From: Pogonophryne albipinna
Taxonomy: Eukaryota; Chordata; Actinopteri; Perciformes; Artedidraconidae
Direction: 5' to 3'
NCBI GenBank assembly: GCA_028583405.1
Contig: CM053246.1
Location: forward strand, 6,417,620-6,481,619
DNA length: 64,000 nucleotides
Positions 11,341-22,900 of the stretch are shown one piece after another. A model generated the notes under the pieces. That model was not told the DNA's origin. It searched no databases and was given only the letters and a program-made list of their open reading frames with translations. Every line of letters begins with the position of its first letter. Positions within the stretch are counted from its first letter, which is position 1. The position numbers were made by a program, and so were the translations under genes.

Positions 11341-11993
11341 GTATTTCTACAAAAACGCCTCTGAAATTGTAGGATCCCTACGTTTTTTTTCACCATTCAT
11401 TCCAATGGCTGGCGTCTATGTCACGTGATCTTCACATTTCTCCCTGCAGAAAAAAAAACATGGCCCACATTCGTTTTATTCTCGGTGGAAAATGCCTATT
11501 TTAAGGTTAGTTTGGCCATTAAAATGCGTTTTGATGTCATTTGATGCGAGAAATATGAGTTGTTATTTCAGATTATGTGTGCAGTGGATGTACATGATCT
11601 TTAGTTTGCTAGTTATTACGAAGATTACTTCAGGAAATTGTGTCTATACAACATATTCATTGTTACCAAGGTGGTTGCTAGGGACGCTGCTATCGATATT
11701 ATTTCTGTTATGTTGTGTAAAATGGTGTTATCTTTATTGCTACCCCCTTCCCCGTCAATGTATAGTGTTGGTCCACAGTGCAAACGTATTAGTTTAACAA
11801 AATCCGCATCTAAAATTGTGGCATAGTGTGGTGCCGAGAGATGGGAGTCGGAGGCGGGGTATCAAAGGTACAAGCTAGACTTTTATTTAGCATCTCAAAA
11901 CACATGTAAACAGCTTCATGCCCGGGAAGCGAAGATCGGCGGAGACAGGAAGTCCGGCTCACTAAAATGTCCGTGCAGAACAATACCCTAACC

Positions 11994-13672
11994 CAGGCAT
12001 CCTCACTCCGGTCCGGATCCGGACCGAACCACAACTGTCTCTGGACTCTGAGCAAATTATACTTTTCATATGTATTATCTGTGTTATCTGCGAGACATCG
12101 CCACAACGCAACGAGTCAAAATGATCCGCTATTTCCATAGACTGCAAACAGAGCTCTGCATGTCCTGTTCCACTGTCTGTGTGTGTCTGTCAACGCATTG
12201 GTCCAATCACATTCAGCATCCCTTCAGCGGTTTTTCCCCCCAAACAATCTGCGAATCAGAGGCACAGTAGAGCGGGACTTCGCGGAATGCGGGTGGGAAA
12301 AATGTGTGTCTCGTCTCTTTCAACCTGTCTGAGTCAGAGCGAGAGTTTAACAAAAAAATTTCAGAGCGAGAGTTAACAGCTCATCTAGTTCCATCTGTAC
12401 TGTAGCTAGTAGCCTAGTTTCACCTACCGGGGTGGCAACTGACACCCAAAAAATAGGCCTTGCCCAGTTGGCAGCTTTGTTTTGAAAGAAAAGTTGTGGC
12501 TCATCGGACATTTATGAGAGAAAGTCTCTAATGTCCGAGTGCAAGTGAATGCAGCACAAGATGCACGTCATGTAACCCCTCCCCCGGTCCTGGCGGGAGC
12601 GTGGACATATGATTGGCGGCGATTTCATTTGAACGGGACGACGCAAAACGAGAAGCATTCGGACCCAAGCACTGAAGGAATGAGGTATTTGCGGTCTGAC
12701 AGAGAAGAGACTGTCAGTTTGGCTGTACTCAGCATTGAATCAAAACGCACTAAAGCTGTTGATCTTAATACGTTTGTTTGTTGATTACGTTTGTGAGGCG
12801 TTTTGCTGAACAAAATGGTAATCGCCGCATTCAGCTGTAATAGACATGTCAACTTGATGCTCTGCTCACGGATGAGCATACAAAACTATTAAGATGATGA
12901 CCTTACGTGGGTAAATATATTTTTTTCTTTGTGGGGGTCTGCCCACAAAAAACTGTTTTAAGTCCTGAGAAAGTCAAATAAGACGTGTGTAAAACTACAC
13001 TGCCCAGCCAAAAAAAAGTAACCACTTTGATTTAACTAGGCCAGTAGGTAAGGACATTCCACTGGATAATAACTGAAGTATAAAAGAATGCATGTCTGAA
13101 GTGATGGAGACCATGTTGAAGGCAAACAAAAAGAGGAAATAACAGGTAAAATCAAGCAAATCCCCCTCTCAGATTCCACAGCAACCAGAAGAACATACAT
13201 ACTGGCTGGTGATTTGATTAATCAGCTTTGTGATGAAATAAAAAATGCACAGTGCATTTCCTTAGCTGTGGGTGAGTCCACTGACACCACTGACAATGCT
13301 CAGTTGCTGGTGTTTGTGAGTTTTTATGATGAGGCAAAGGGGGAGTTTGTTGAAGATGTGTTGGGCCTGACGAACCTCAGTGGACACACAAGGGGGCAAG
13401 ACATTTATAAAGCAATAATGGGAATGCTGAATGAAAGAGGGTGCAGCTGCTTTTATTCATAACTGTGCAGCTCTTACACTGCGACTCTGAGGGATCAAGC
13501 ACAGACACAATAACAATGAAAACTGCTGCATACAGATTATTTTTGTTTTTGCAACCTCGTGTTAAGAATCTTGTTGCAATTGTTTAAAAGTTTGAATAAC
13601 CGTAATAAACGGACCTTTGTCTTATTGAAACATTTATTTTGGACCTTTAAGATTTGTATTTGAGTATCCCTG
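11994..13672 (+). mobile_element. hAT element with transposase remnant
   Basis: Left end CAGGCATCCTCACTCC; right end, reverse complement, CAGGGATACTCAAATAC. The perfect 8-bp duplication CCCTAACC lies at 11986-11993 and 13673-13680. It is 1679 bp and keeps only part of a transposase (13130-13465). Confidence 0.85.
13130..13465 (+). pseudogene. hAT transposase fragment (ZBED5/GTF2IRD2-like)
   Basis: The clearest stretch is the open frame 13214-13462: NQLCDEIKNAQCISLAVGES, then TDTTDNAQLLVF and the GHTRGQDIY motif. It matches the start of the hAT catalytic domain in ZBED5/GTF2IRD2-type transposases. Those have Asp before EST; here it is Gly, so the first catalytic Asp is lost. The frame stops at 13462 and the C-terminal dimerisation domain is absent, so it is a dead fragment. 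Confidence 0.65.
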
Positions 13673-13759
13673 CCCTAACCCATAGATCCGTGGGTGAATA
13701 ATGTCAATCACCACAATAGATACGTTATTTCCCCCTGTGCAATTCTCCATTTACTCAAC

Positions 13760-15490
13760 AATAACACATAATTATCCTTGTGTTTATTTATTTGTTTGAT
13801 TAATAAACACAAGTTGGAGTCCGTCAGGACCGAGGGTCGGATCAGCTCATTTGCTTTACAGAATATTACACCCGGAAGTAAGTATTCTCTCCGCTTCGCT
13901 TGACAAACCCCGTGATAGTCCTCAAGCTCTGTGATTGGAGAGTGTGCTCCGAGGGTTACGCCGAGTGTCGAACAGCACTTGAAATGGGATGGAACCACGG
14001 CAGACTGTCCAAAACTGGACACCACCACCGCGTCCCCCCCTCCCCCTCCCCGTCCCCAGAACGACACATGCTGGCTATTCTGTTTCGCAACATGTTCTCT
14101 ATCTATGGCACGTCTCTACTGGGAATTGTAGTTTTAAAAGACGTTTTCGTATTTCCCATAATAAGAAGTTGCCAGTATTAAACTGTGTACATCCCTGGAG
14201 GTTTAGGGGATAGGAAACACTCACATTTAAAACATATAATTAATAAATGGGTGAAAATTGCTTGTGCCCATAATGGGCAGCATTAATATATATACCCACA
14301 TGACAGCTAAGGTCAGAAGACCTTTATTTAACAGCTGGTCTTATGTTTGTGACCCCTCCTGTTGTTCATTGATAACATTACATAACATTACATGAATTGA
14401 TAAGCCTGAAACATGCACTTGTCAAGGTTCAGAGGCACATTTTGCAAATATGGCAGTAGCCATCGATCAGCTTAAGATAAGATAAGATGAGATAAGATAT
14501 ACTTTATTGATCCCAAGTTGGAAACATTTGCGTTACATCAGCATGTGTAACAGTTGAAAATATGCAGTGGTGTTTATTTGTAAATCATTTAGTATAATCA
14601 CACAAATTCTGTGTTTTATATTTAATAATTCTGTGTTCTTTATTTATTGATTGTTCAATACCTGACAAGGTCGGAGATTAAAAACTTGGGTCACAGGTTC
14701 CTCAACAGTGCATTACAAGACATCTATCAATATTTGTGTACCTCCACCATTAAACTGTCATATTCTGCACATTTCTTATACTATCTACATACATCTTATA
14801 AGAGTATAATACATATGTATAATATCAGTTAAAATAAGTGCTTCAACATAGTTAACATTGCTGGAGGTATGCACAAATTTTTACATTCATTGCATAACTA
14901 CACCGTTTGTGCATATGATATGTCAATAAACCTTAGAAAATCTTGAAATCTTGAAAGGGATGTGCAAAATAGTCATTATATACAGTCTTTAATTAACTAT
15001 TAGTAGAGAATAACGAGTAATGAACATACTTTATAGGGATCCTATTAATATCTAATAATAAAAATAATGAAATTCAATAGCATGCTTTAACCACTAGGTG
15101 TCCCTTTATATCAGCTGTGCACGTTTATGGTGTAAATACAGCCTATCTAACAATTGGATCAAATATAAAAGTCAGCCGAATTAGTGTTGATACTGCAAGG
15201 AGACGTATTGTGTGAAAAGAAATGTAAGATGTTGTTTAATTGTTGATATATTTATGATCCACGTCACGTTTTCAGTTTTGGCGGCAGTTCCTCATGTTTG
15301 TCTAGAAGTCTTCTCATCAGGGCTCTATAAATACAGAACTACAGCAGATATGTAACATTTAATGCAGCCGAACCGTGTATTACAATGCCGTTATGTGATG
15401 ACTTTCAAAGAGAAAAGCAAGCACACTCGGAATAAAGTGTTTTCGGTCTGTTTCCGGTATTTGTTAATGACGATGTGATGTGAGATGTGA
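13760..15490. other. Interior of the Mutator-like element, no gene
   Basis: It contains a C-rich patch at 14032-14058, a GATA run and a LINE tail. The ORFs at 13708-14181 have no recognisable domain and lie over low-complexity bases. Confidence 0.5.
14462..14530 (-). mobile_element. LINE/SINE 3' tail fragment
   Basis: On the minus strand it reads GGGATCAATAAAGTATATCT then a TTATC-type tail. This tail is very common at the 3' end of L2-like LINEs and partner SINEs in fish. Confidence 0.5.
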
Positions 15491-16388
15491 GACTGGAATT
15501 GCACAGGGGAAAATAACGTTTCTATGCCACAATTTTAGATGCGGATTTTGTTAAACTAATACGTTTGCGCTGTGGACCAACACTATACTTTGACGGGGAA
15601 GGGGGTAGCAATAAAGATAACACCATTACACAGTTACACAACATAACAGAAATAATATCGATAGCAGCGTCCCTAGCAACCACCTTGGTAACAATGAAAA
15701 CGTTGTATAGACACAATTTCCTGATATAATTTCCACTGCACACATAATCTGAAATAACAACTCATATTTCTCGCATCAAATGACATCAAAACGCATTTTA
15801 ATGGCCAAAGTAACTTTAAATAGGCATTTTACACCGAGAATAAAACGAAGTTCGGCCATGTTTTTTGTAGAAATACTACGTCCTACGTTGTGGACCAACG
15901 TAGTTATTACACGTTTTTTTGTGAGACTGGGTTGGATTATCCGTAAATCATACAAACAAAACCAAAACGTTGATTTATCTGTTTTCCCGTTTTGGTTTAA
16001 AAACTGAATAACGTCGGTTTTTTGGTTTTCCGAAAAACCAAAAAACTACACCGGTTCTTTTTTAAACGTTGTTAATATGTTTTGGATGCATATTGTTCTA
16101 GTATTTGTTCAGGTTGTTACATGCAATTAGCCTCTGTTGCTACCTGCTGGTGGTGAGTAAATATTAAAATCAGTTCAAATTGACAACTGGTCCGCGATTT
16201 TTTTTTTTTATGGATCTGCCGGTCCTTGGCACAATAAAGGTTGGGAACCCCTGCACTAACCTTTTCTTCTGTCTCCCTTAACTCGTCTTCCTATCAGATT
16301 TACTTACTTACTATCTACTCTATATCAGGATTAAAAAACAATTAATCTGGTTGATTTTTTATTTTCAGGATTCAATGTTCAAACCAAG

Positions 16389-16464
16389 GCCTAAAACCTG
16401 GCATTTCATAAGAAAGTGAATAATATACATATTATTCACTTTCTTATGAAATGCCAGGTTTTAG
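16389..16464. repeat. Perfect palindrome, 37-bp arms
   Basis: Arms 16389-16425 and 16428-16464 are exact inverse copies around a 2-bp loop, with CCTAAAACCTGGCATTTC at the outer end. Confidence 0.95.
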
Positions 16465-16478
16465 GTTTAGGTTTTTTG

Positions 16479-16548
16479 TTGTAGTATTTTATCTTATATT
16501 ACAGTTTGTCTATATATAGACAAACTGTAATATAAGATAAAATACTAC
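16479..16548. repeat. Perfect palindrome, 35-bp arms
   Basis: Arms 16479-16513 and 16514-16548 meet with no loop at GTCTATATATAGAC. It lies 14 bp from the previous palindrome and is unrelated in sequence. Confidence 0.95.
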
Positions 16549-16789
16549 ACAAAATAAAGTCCCCTGGTTTGTCTCTAAGTCTAACTGCCATGAGAAAAAT
16601 CAGATCAATGTTCCACAATCCGCCACTAGATGTCGCTCATTGTACCGATACGGTTTATATAATACATACCTATTATTATTATCTTTATTATTATTATAGT
16701 AAAAGGGCTCTCTTTGGCAAAAGCCTGATCCATACAGGCAGTCCTAAATAATAACAGGTAACCATCATGTGTGGTGCTATCTGTAGTTG

Positions 16790-16880
16790 TCTGTCTTATT
16801 TGTTGTTGATTTCATATTGTTTTCACAGTGCTGTAAAATGAATTTCCCCCTGGGGACAATACATCTAATCTAAACTAATT
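16790..16880 (+). mobile_element. L2-like LINE/SINE 3' end fragment
   Basis: GTGCTGTAAAATGAATTTCC, then CCCTGGGGACAATA and a degraded ATCTA tail, resemble the usual fish L2-type 3' end. Confidence 0.5.
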
Positions 16881-17769
16881 TAATATTCAATCCCACACTT
16901 GGCCATTGAGAACATCAATTCGTAATGTTATCTGTGTTGGTTATTCTCGCGTCCAGGAGAGAAGCTTAAAAAGGAGACTAAATGGAGTCTCTGAGATGGT
17001 GTCAAATTGGTACTTTAATTAAAAATAAAGGCGCGGTTATGTTACAAACAGAATATTGTTCGACAGAAAAGCAGCTGTGTCTCTGGCTCTGGCAGGTGAA
17101 GAAAGAGGCCGAACCCCTCAGGTCCCGCTGTTTATATATCCTCTGCTGGCTCCTCCCTGCGGGCCGGCTCTCCAACGTTTTAATGTCTGTTGTTACGCAT
17201 ATCAGAGGATACAGACATTGTACATTCAATATATATCTAAACACGCCTTTTCTCTTCCTTAACTCTTTCATGACTTTTCATTTGACACATTCTAAACGCT
17301 GTAATCAATACTCCAAAAAATACAGGAAATACTTCACGGCAGTTTGGTTTCCGGTCGTTCCGGATGTTGTCACATGCTACCCACATCTGTTCATTGTGAA
17401 CATGAGGGCAAAACCTGAAGAACAAAGGGATTTGAAAACACACGTGGTTGCTATCACAGCGGAGTTGAAATATGGCGGGGTGATCTTTAGTCTAGAAAAT
17501 TCAACACAAAACAACACTGCAGTTTAAAATAACATTTCTATTTAGTTTACAATGATAAATGGGCCTCATACCCTTACGTCATAGCCCTCAACCCATGTAC
17601 GTAATGTTTTGAATTTAAGCACGCTATAATGGGACAAAATAAGACGCTATCCAAACACAATCAGCAGAATATCGTCTATCTAACGCACGAATGTCGCATT
17701 TCTCGTCGTAATCCACACGCAATGTCTGTTTGAAAACAGAAAATACACCACCGTAAGCTTCAAACTTTT

Positions 17770-18125
17770 CAGGCCTTTTCCTCGAAAATGACTTTTTTTT
17801 AAAAGAAAGCCTCACACTGTAATTAAAACACTCACTCAACTTTGTTCTTGTCTCAAACAGTCCCCACTATTTAATGACCTAAAACCATTCACGTTAAATT
17901 AAAACGTAACAAGAAACACTTTTTGAAATGATTGCCCTCATCACACAAAGGACTTTTAAAAAAGAAAAACAGCCTCACACTGTCTTTAACACAAACACTC
18001 ACTCCAATATTCTCAGCTTCCACTGTGATTGTGTTCTTTGTCTCAAGCAGTCCCGACTGCTTAATAGCCTCAAACCATTCACCTTAACTTAAAACGTAAC
18101 AAAAAACACTTATTGGAGCGATTGG
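17770..18125. repeat. Imperfect tandem duplication, about 175 bp unit
   Basis: GCCTCACACTGT, a CAAACACTCACTC-type segment, CTTTGTCTCAA.CAGTCC and AAAACGTAACAA occur in the same order in both halves (about 17805-17925 and 17970-18110). It lies inside element D. Confidence 0.7.
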
Positions 18126-18467
18126 CCTTATGCCGACATGTAATAACAGACAAACGAATAGCATGCAGGGTTAAATATAAGAAAAATAAGTCATTTGAAC
18201 TCACCTGCTTGTGACAAAGCAACGCCACGTGTTATATGATTGTTATTGTTATAAATTTGGTTGTTTTAACATTAATTGCCCAGCTATTTTCAGGAACCGG
18301 AAGCAGCCGTCCAACACACAGTCCTAAGATTGTCCTGCATAAACTATTGAAGAATTAGATTTAACAGGCTTCTTCTTACCGAGTTGTTTGAGCTCTCTGT
18401 GTGTCGAACGGATTGCCAGCGGCTCCGGGCCACAGCCGGCTGTGTAGTCTCTCCCGGTCTAACGAGA

Positions 18468-18487
18468 ATCACGTCAGGTGGTCACCA
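18468..18487 (-). other. Primer binding site of element D
   Basis: TGGTGACCACCTGACGTGAT lies 2 bp inside the 5' LTR. It resembles the tRNA-Trp-type site of avian retroviruses but is 2 nt longer, like the site of element C at 35335. Confidence 0.5.
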
Positions 18488-19369
18488 GGTGTTATCTGTG
18501 TTGGTTATTCTCGCGTCCAGGAGAGAAGCTTAAAAAGGAGACTAAATGGAGTCTCTGAGATGGTGTCAAATTGGTACTTTAATTAAAAATAAAGGCGCGG
18601 TTATGTTACAAACAGAATATTGTTCGACAGAAAAGCAGCTGTGTCTCTGGCTCTGGCAGGTGAAGAAAGAGGCTGAACCCCTCTCGTCAAGCTTGTTATA
18701 TATCCTCTGCTGGCTCCTCCTTGCGGGCCGGCTCTCCAACGTTTTAATGTCCGTTGTTACGCATATCAGAGGATACAGACATTGTACATTCAATATATAT
18801 CTAAACACGCCTGTTCTCTTCCTTAACTCTTTCATGACTTTTCATTTAACACATTCTAAACGCTGTAATCAATACTCCAAAAAATACAGGAAATACTTCA
18901 CGGCAGTTTGGTTTCCGGTCGTTCCTGATGTTGTCACATGCTACCCACATCTGTAAACAATAACGTACTCAAATAAACTGTACCTTCATTTAATATTCAA
19001 CAAAAATAATATCTCGACGTCTGTAGTTGTAGTATTGAAATCAGTAGGTTTCGGTGTGCAACATCATATCGCTGCTAAATTCACCTCTATAGTAAATGGT
19101 ATATTAGCCTCATGCTAAATGCTAACCGGAGATGAAGGATTTTCAGAATAAAAGCTTAACAACTGGTTGTGCACAGGAACTTCTGGTTTTTCAGTATAAA
19201 ACAGCATTTAAACTGACGGTATGTTTAAGGTACATTATGCTATCAAAACATTGATTTTAATTTCTAACAGTAACTTACCTCATTTAAAGCACTTTTGTTG
19301 TAATACTCTGGATTTCGTTGTCACTACTAGCCGAGGTTCTTTTGTCCAATATTTCGCGGGAAGTTACAT

Positions 19370-19452
19370 TGAATTAGAAGTAGAAGTAGAAGAAGAAAAA
19401 GAAGAAGAAGAAGTAGAGGTAGAAGAAGAAGAAGTAGTAGAAGAAGAAATAC
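19370..19452. repeat. (GAA/GTA)n simple repeat
   Basis: An interrupted GAA array with GTA variants. The acidic ORF over it is an artefact. Confidence 0.9.
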
Positions 19453-19503
19453 GCTAAAGCTACAAAAAGGCACAACACTGTTACTCTGTTTTTACTGACA
19501 TGT

Positions 19504-22500
19504 CCATCCATCCATCCATCTTCTTCCGCTTATCCGTGGTCGGGTCGCGGGGGTAGCAGTTCCAGCAGAGAGCCCCAAACTTCCTTTTCCCTGGCGACAT
19601 CAACCAGCTCTGACTGGGGGATCCCAAGGCGCTCCCAGGCCAGCGAAGAGATATAATCCCTCCACCTGGTCCTAGGTCTACCCCTTGGTCTCTTCCCAGC
19701 TGGACGTGCCTGGAACACCTCCCTAGGGAGGCGCCCAGGTGGCATCCTAACTAGGTGCCCGAACCACCTCAACTGGCTTCTTTCGACGCGAAGGAGGAGC
19801 GGCTCAACTCCGAGCGGCTCAACTCCGAGTCCCTCCCTGATGACCGAACTTCTCACCTTATCCCTAAGGGAGACACCAGCCACCCTGCGGAGAAAACCCA
19901 TCTCGGCCGCTTGTATCCGCGATCTCGTTCTTTCGGTCATGACCCATCCTTCATGACCATAGGTGAGGGTAGGAACGAAAATGGCCCGGTAGACAGAGAG
20001 CTTTGCCTTCTGGCTCAGCTCCCTTTTCGTCACAACGGTGCGGTAAAGCGACTGCAGTACCGCTCCCGCTGCTCCGATTCTCCGGCCCATCTCACGCTCC
20101 ATTGTTCCCTCACTCGAGAACAAGACCCCGAGATACTTGAACTCCTTCACTTGGGGTAAGGACTCATTCCCTACTTGGAGTGGACAGTCCATCGGTTTCC
20201 TGCTGAGAACCATGGCCTCAGATTTGGAGGTGCTGATCCTCATCCCAGCCGCTTCACACTCGGTTGCGAACCGATCCAGTGAGTGCTGAAGGTCGCAGAC
20301 CGATGAAGCCATCAGAACCACATCATCTGCAAAAAGCAGTGGTGCAATCCTTAGTCCACCGAACTGCAGACCCCCTCCCCCATGACTACGCCTCGAAATC
20401 CGATCCATGTATATTACAAACAGGATTGGTGACAAAGCGCAGCCCTGGCGGAGGCCAACCCTCACCGGAAATGGGTCCGACTTACTGCCGAGGACCCGGA
20501 CACAGCTCTCGCTTTGGGAGTACAGAGATTGGATGGCCCTGAGTAGAGACCCCCTCACCCCATACTCCCGCAGCACCTCCCACAGTAACTCCCTGGGAAC
20601 CCGGTCATACGCCTTCTCCAAGTCCACAAAACACATGTAGACCGGATAAGCGTACTCCCATGCCCCCTCCAGGATCCTTGCGAGAGTAAAAAGCTGATCC
20701 GTCGTTCCACGACCAGGACGGAATCCGCATTGTTCCTCCTCAATCTGAGGTTCGACAATCGGCCTGACCCTCCTTTCGAGTACCTTAGAGTAAACTTTCC
20801 CGGGGAGGCTGAGTAGTGTGATGCCTCTGTAATTGGCACACACCCTCTGATCCCCCTTTTTAAAAATGGGAACCACCACCCCGGTCTGCCACTCCTTCGG
20901 TACTGTTTCCGACTTCCACGCAACGTTGATGAGACGTGTCAACCATGACAGTCCCTCAACACCCAGAGCCTTCAGCATTTCTGGGCGGATCTCATCCACC
21001 CCCGGGGCTTTGCCACTGTGGAGTTGTTTAACAACCTCAGTGACCTCCCCCCGGGAGATTGGCGCCGATCCCCCGTCATACTCCAGCTCTGCCTCTAACA
21101 TAGAGGGCGGAGTTGTCGGGTTCAGGAGTTCCTCAAAGTGTTCCTTCCAACGCCCCAACACTCCATCAGTTGAGGTCAACAACGTCCCATCCTTACTGTA
21201 CACAGCTTGGATGGTTCCCTGCTTCCCCCTCCTGAGGTGTCGGAGAGTTTTCCAGAACAACTTTGGTGCCGCCCGAAAGTCCTTCTCCATGTCCTCTCCG
21301 AACTTCTCCCACACCCGCTGCTTTGCCTCGGCCACGGATGAGGCTGCTGCCCTTCGGGCCTGTCGGTACCTTGCAACTGCCTCGGGAGTCCCCCGGGATA
21401 ACAAATCCCTGAAGGCCTCCTTCTTCAGTCGGACGGCTTCCCTGACCACCGGTGTCCACCAGGAGGTTCGAGGGTTACCGCCCCTTGAGGCACCTAGGAC
21501 CTTGAGACCACAGCTCCCCACCGCGGCTTCGGCAATAGAGGCTTTGAACACCGACCACTCTGGTTCAATGTCCCCAACCTCCACAGGAATGCCTGAAAAG
21601 CTCCGCCGGAGGTGTGAGTTGAAGGCCTCCTGAACTTGGGCCTCCTCCAGACGTTCCCAGTTCACCCGAACTACACGTTTGGGCTTACCAGGTCTATCCA
21701 GAGGCTTCCCCCGCCACTCGACCCAACTCACCACCAGATGGTGATCAGTTGACAACTCCGCCCCTCTCTTTACCCGAGTGTCCAAAACATACGGCCTCAG
21801 GTCCGATGATACGATAACGAAATCGATCATGGACCTTCTGCCTAGGGTGCTCTGGTACCACGTACACTTATGAGCATCCTTATGTTCGAACATGGTGTTT
21901 GTTATGGCCAATCCATGACTAGCACAGAAGTCCAGTAACAAACCACCACTCCGGTTCAGATCAGGGGGGCCGTTCCTCCCAATCACGCCCCTCCAAGTGT
22001 CTCCATCATTGCCCACATGTGCGTTGAAGTCTCCCAGCAAGATTAAAGAGTCCCCTTCAGGAGCCCCATACAGGACTCTTTCCAGGGTCTCCAAGAAGGC
22101 CGTATACTCTGAACTGCTGTTGGGTGCATAAGCACACACAACAGTCAGAGTTTTCCCCCCCATAACCCGCAGGCGTAGGGAGGCGACCCTCTCGTCCACT
22201 GGGGTAAACTCCAACAACGAAGCACCCAACCGGGGACTTGTGAGTATCCCCACACCCGCCCGGCGCCTCACACCTTGAGCAACTCCGGAGAAGAATAGAG
22301 TCCAACCCCTATCCAGAAGTAAGGTTCAAGAGCCGACGCTGTGCGTAGAGGTGAGCCCAACCAGATCCAACTGGTAACGCTCCACCTCCCGCACAAGCTC
22401 CGGCTCCTTCCCCCCCAGAGAGGTGACGTTCCACGTCCCCAAAGCCAGCTTCTGTCGCCCGGGTCTGGTCCGTCGAGACCCTCCGCTTTCACTGCCACCC

Positions 22501-22888
22501 TTCTGGCAGCGCACCCGACCCCATCGCTGTTTCCCGTAGGTGGTGGGCCCGCGGGACGGAGAAGCGGAGGTGTTGCCCACGTTGCCTTTTCGGGCTGGGC
22601 CCGACCGGGCTCCGTGGCAAGCCCGGCCACCAGACGCTCGCCGACGAGTCCTCCTTCTGGGCCTGGCTCCAGAAAGGGACCCCGGGCTTCCTCCGGGCCG
22701 GGTATCCTCACTTCTTGTTGTTGTTTTTTCCATGAGGTCTTTTGAACCAATCTTAGTCTGGCCCCTTGCCTGAGACCAATTTGCCATGGGAGACCCTACC
22801 AGGAACACAAGGTTCCAGACAACACAGCCCCCAGGTTCATCAGGGCACACAAACCTCTCTACCACGGTAAGGTGCTGGTTCTTCAGAG
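19504..22888 (-). mobile_element. Rex3-like LINE (RTE clade), near full length
   Basis: A 12-bp target duplication TTACTGACATGT flanks it at 19492-19503 and 22889-22900. The 3' end is GCGGAAGAAGATGGATGGAT, a GATG tail like that of fish Rex3. The element is 3.4 kb and may lack some 5' sequence. Confidence 0.8.
19530..22888 (-). pseudogene. LINE endonuclease-reverse transcriptase with one nonsense codon
   Basis: This polyprotein would nick DNA and copy LINE RNA into the gap. The apurinic-type endonuclease is seen in [19 protein letters not shown] and STDHHLVV. The reverse transcriptase has [21 protein letters not shown] and the catalytic FADDVVLM. The C-terminal part has the [10 protein letters not shown] motif of this family. 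A 913-codon frame (22271-19530) joins in phase with an upstream frame (to 22898) across a single TGA at 22326-22328, in the endonuclease N-terminal part. No frameshift was seen. The upstream ATG at 22898 lies in the target duplication, so it is not the element's own start. High GC compared with its surroundings fits a recent arrival. Confidence 0.85.
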
Positions 22889-22900
22889 TTACTGACATGT

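Larger units (their letters stand above)
11827..13715. mobile_element. Small TG...CA element (solo-LTR-like), split by a hAT
   Basis: It starts TGTGGTGCC and ends CACCACA, flanked by ATAG at 11823-11826 and 13716-13719. Removing the hAT at 11994-13672 and one copy of its duplication leaves about 200 bp. The TG...CA ends and 4-bp duplication fit a solo LTR. Confidence 0.5.
9954..15933. mobile_element. Mutator-like element with long TIRs and 9-bp TSD
   Basis: The outer ends are AACCCAGTCTCA and its reverse complement. The 9-bp duplication GGATTATCC lies at 9945-9953 and 15934-15942. The right arm (about 15495-15933) matches the left arm, which is now in pieces: 9954-10018, 11349-11826 and 13716-13755. 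Two insertions explain the gaps, and both carry clean duplications. Long TIRs with 9-bp duplications point to Mutator-like elements. Only non-coding interior (about 13760-15490) is left. Confidence 0.65.
5175..16253. mobile_element. hAT element 2, nested in element 1
   Basis: Ends CAGGGGTTCCCAACC and GGTTGGGAACCCCTG are perfect 15-bp inverted repeats. The flanks are CCCTAACC (5167-5174) and CACTAACC (16254-16261), an 8-bp duplication with one mismatch. Most of its 11 kb is later insertions. No transposase of its own is left. Confidence 0.75.
16926..18952 (-). mobile_element. LTR element D: small non-coding LTR retroelement
   Basis: Two direct repeats, each exactly 463 bp (16926-17388 and 18490-18952), flank 1.1 kb without coding potential. 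GTAA at 16922-16925 and 18953-18956 is a 4-bp target duplication. On the minus strand the left LTR ends in ATAACA and is followed after two bases by a primer-binding-like site. The minus-strand LTR has GGATATATAAAC as a TATA box. The 5' LTR end is AG rather than TG. Size and lack of genes fit a TRIM-type element that needs proteins from elsewhere. Confidence 0.55.

Noticed and set aside
13708..14067. 119-codon minus-strand ORF with a glycine-rich start
   Set aside because: It lies over a C-rich low-complexity run, and the rest shows no family features.
19755..21633. Plus-strand ORFs up to 255 codons
   Set aside because: Antisense shadows of the GC-rich LINE frame; no domain recognised.
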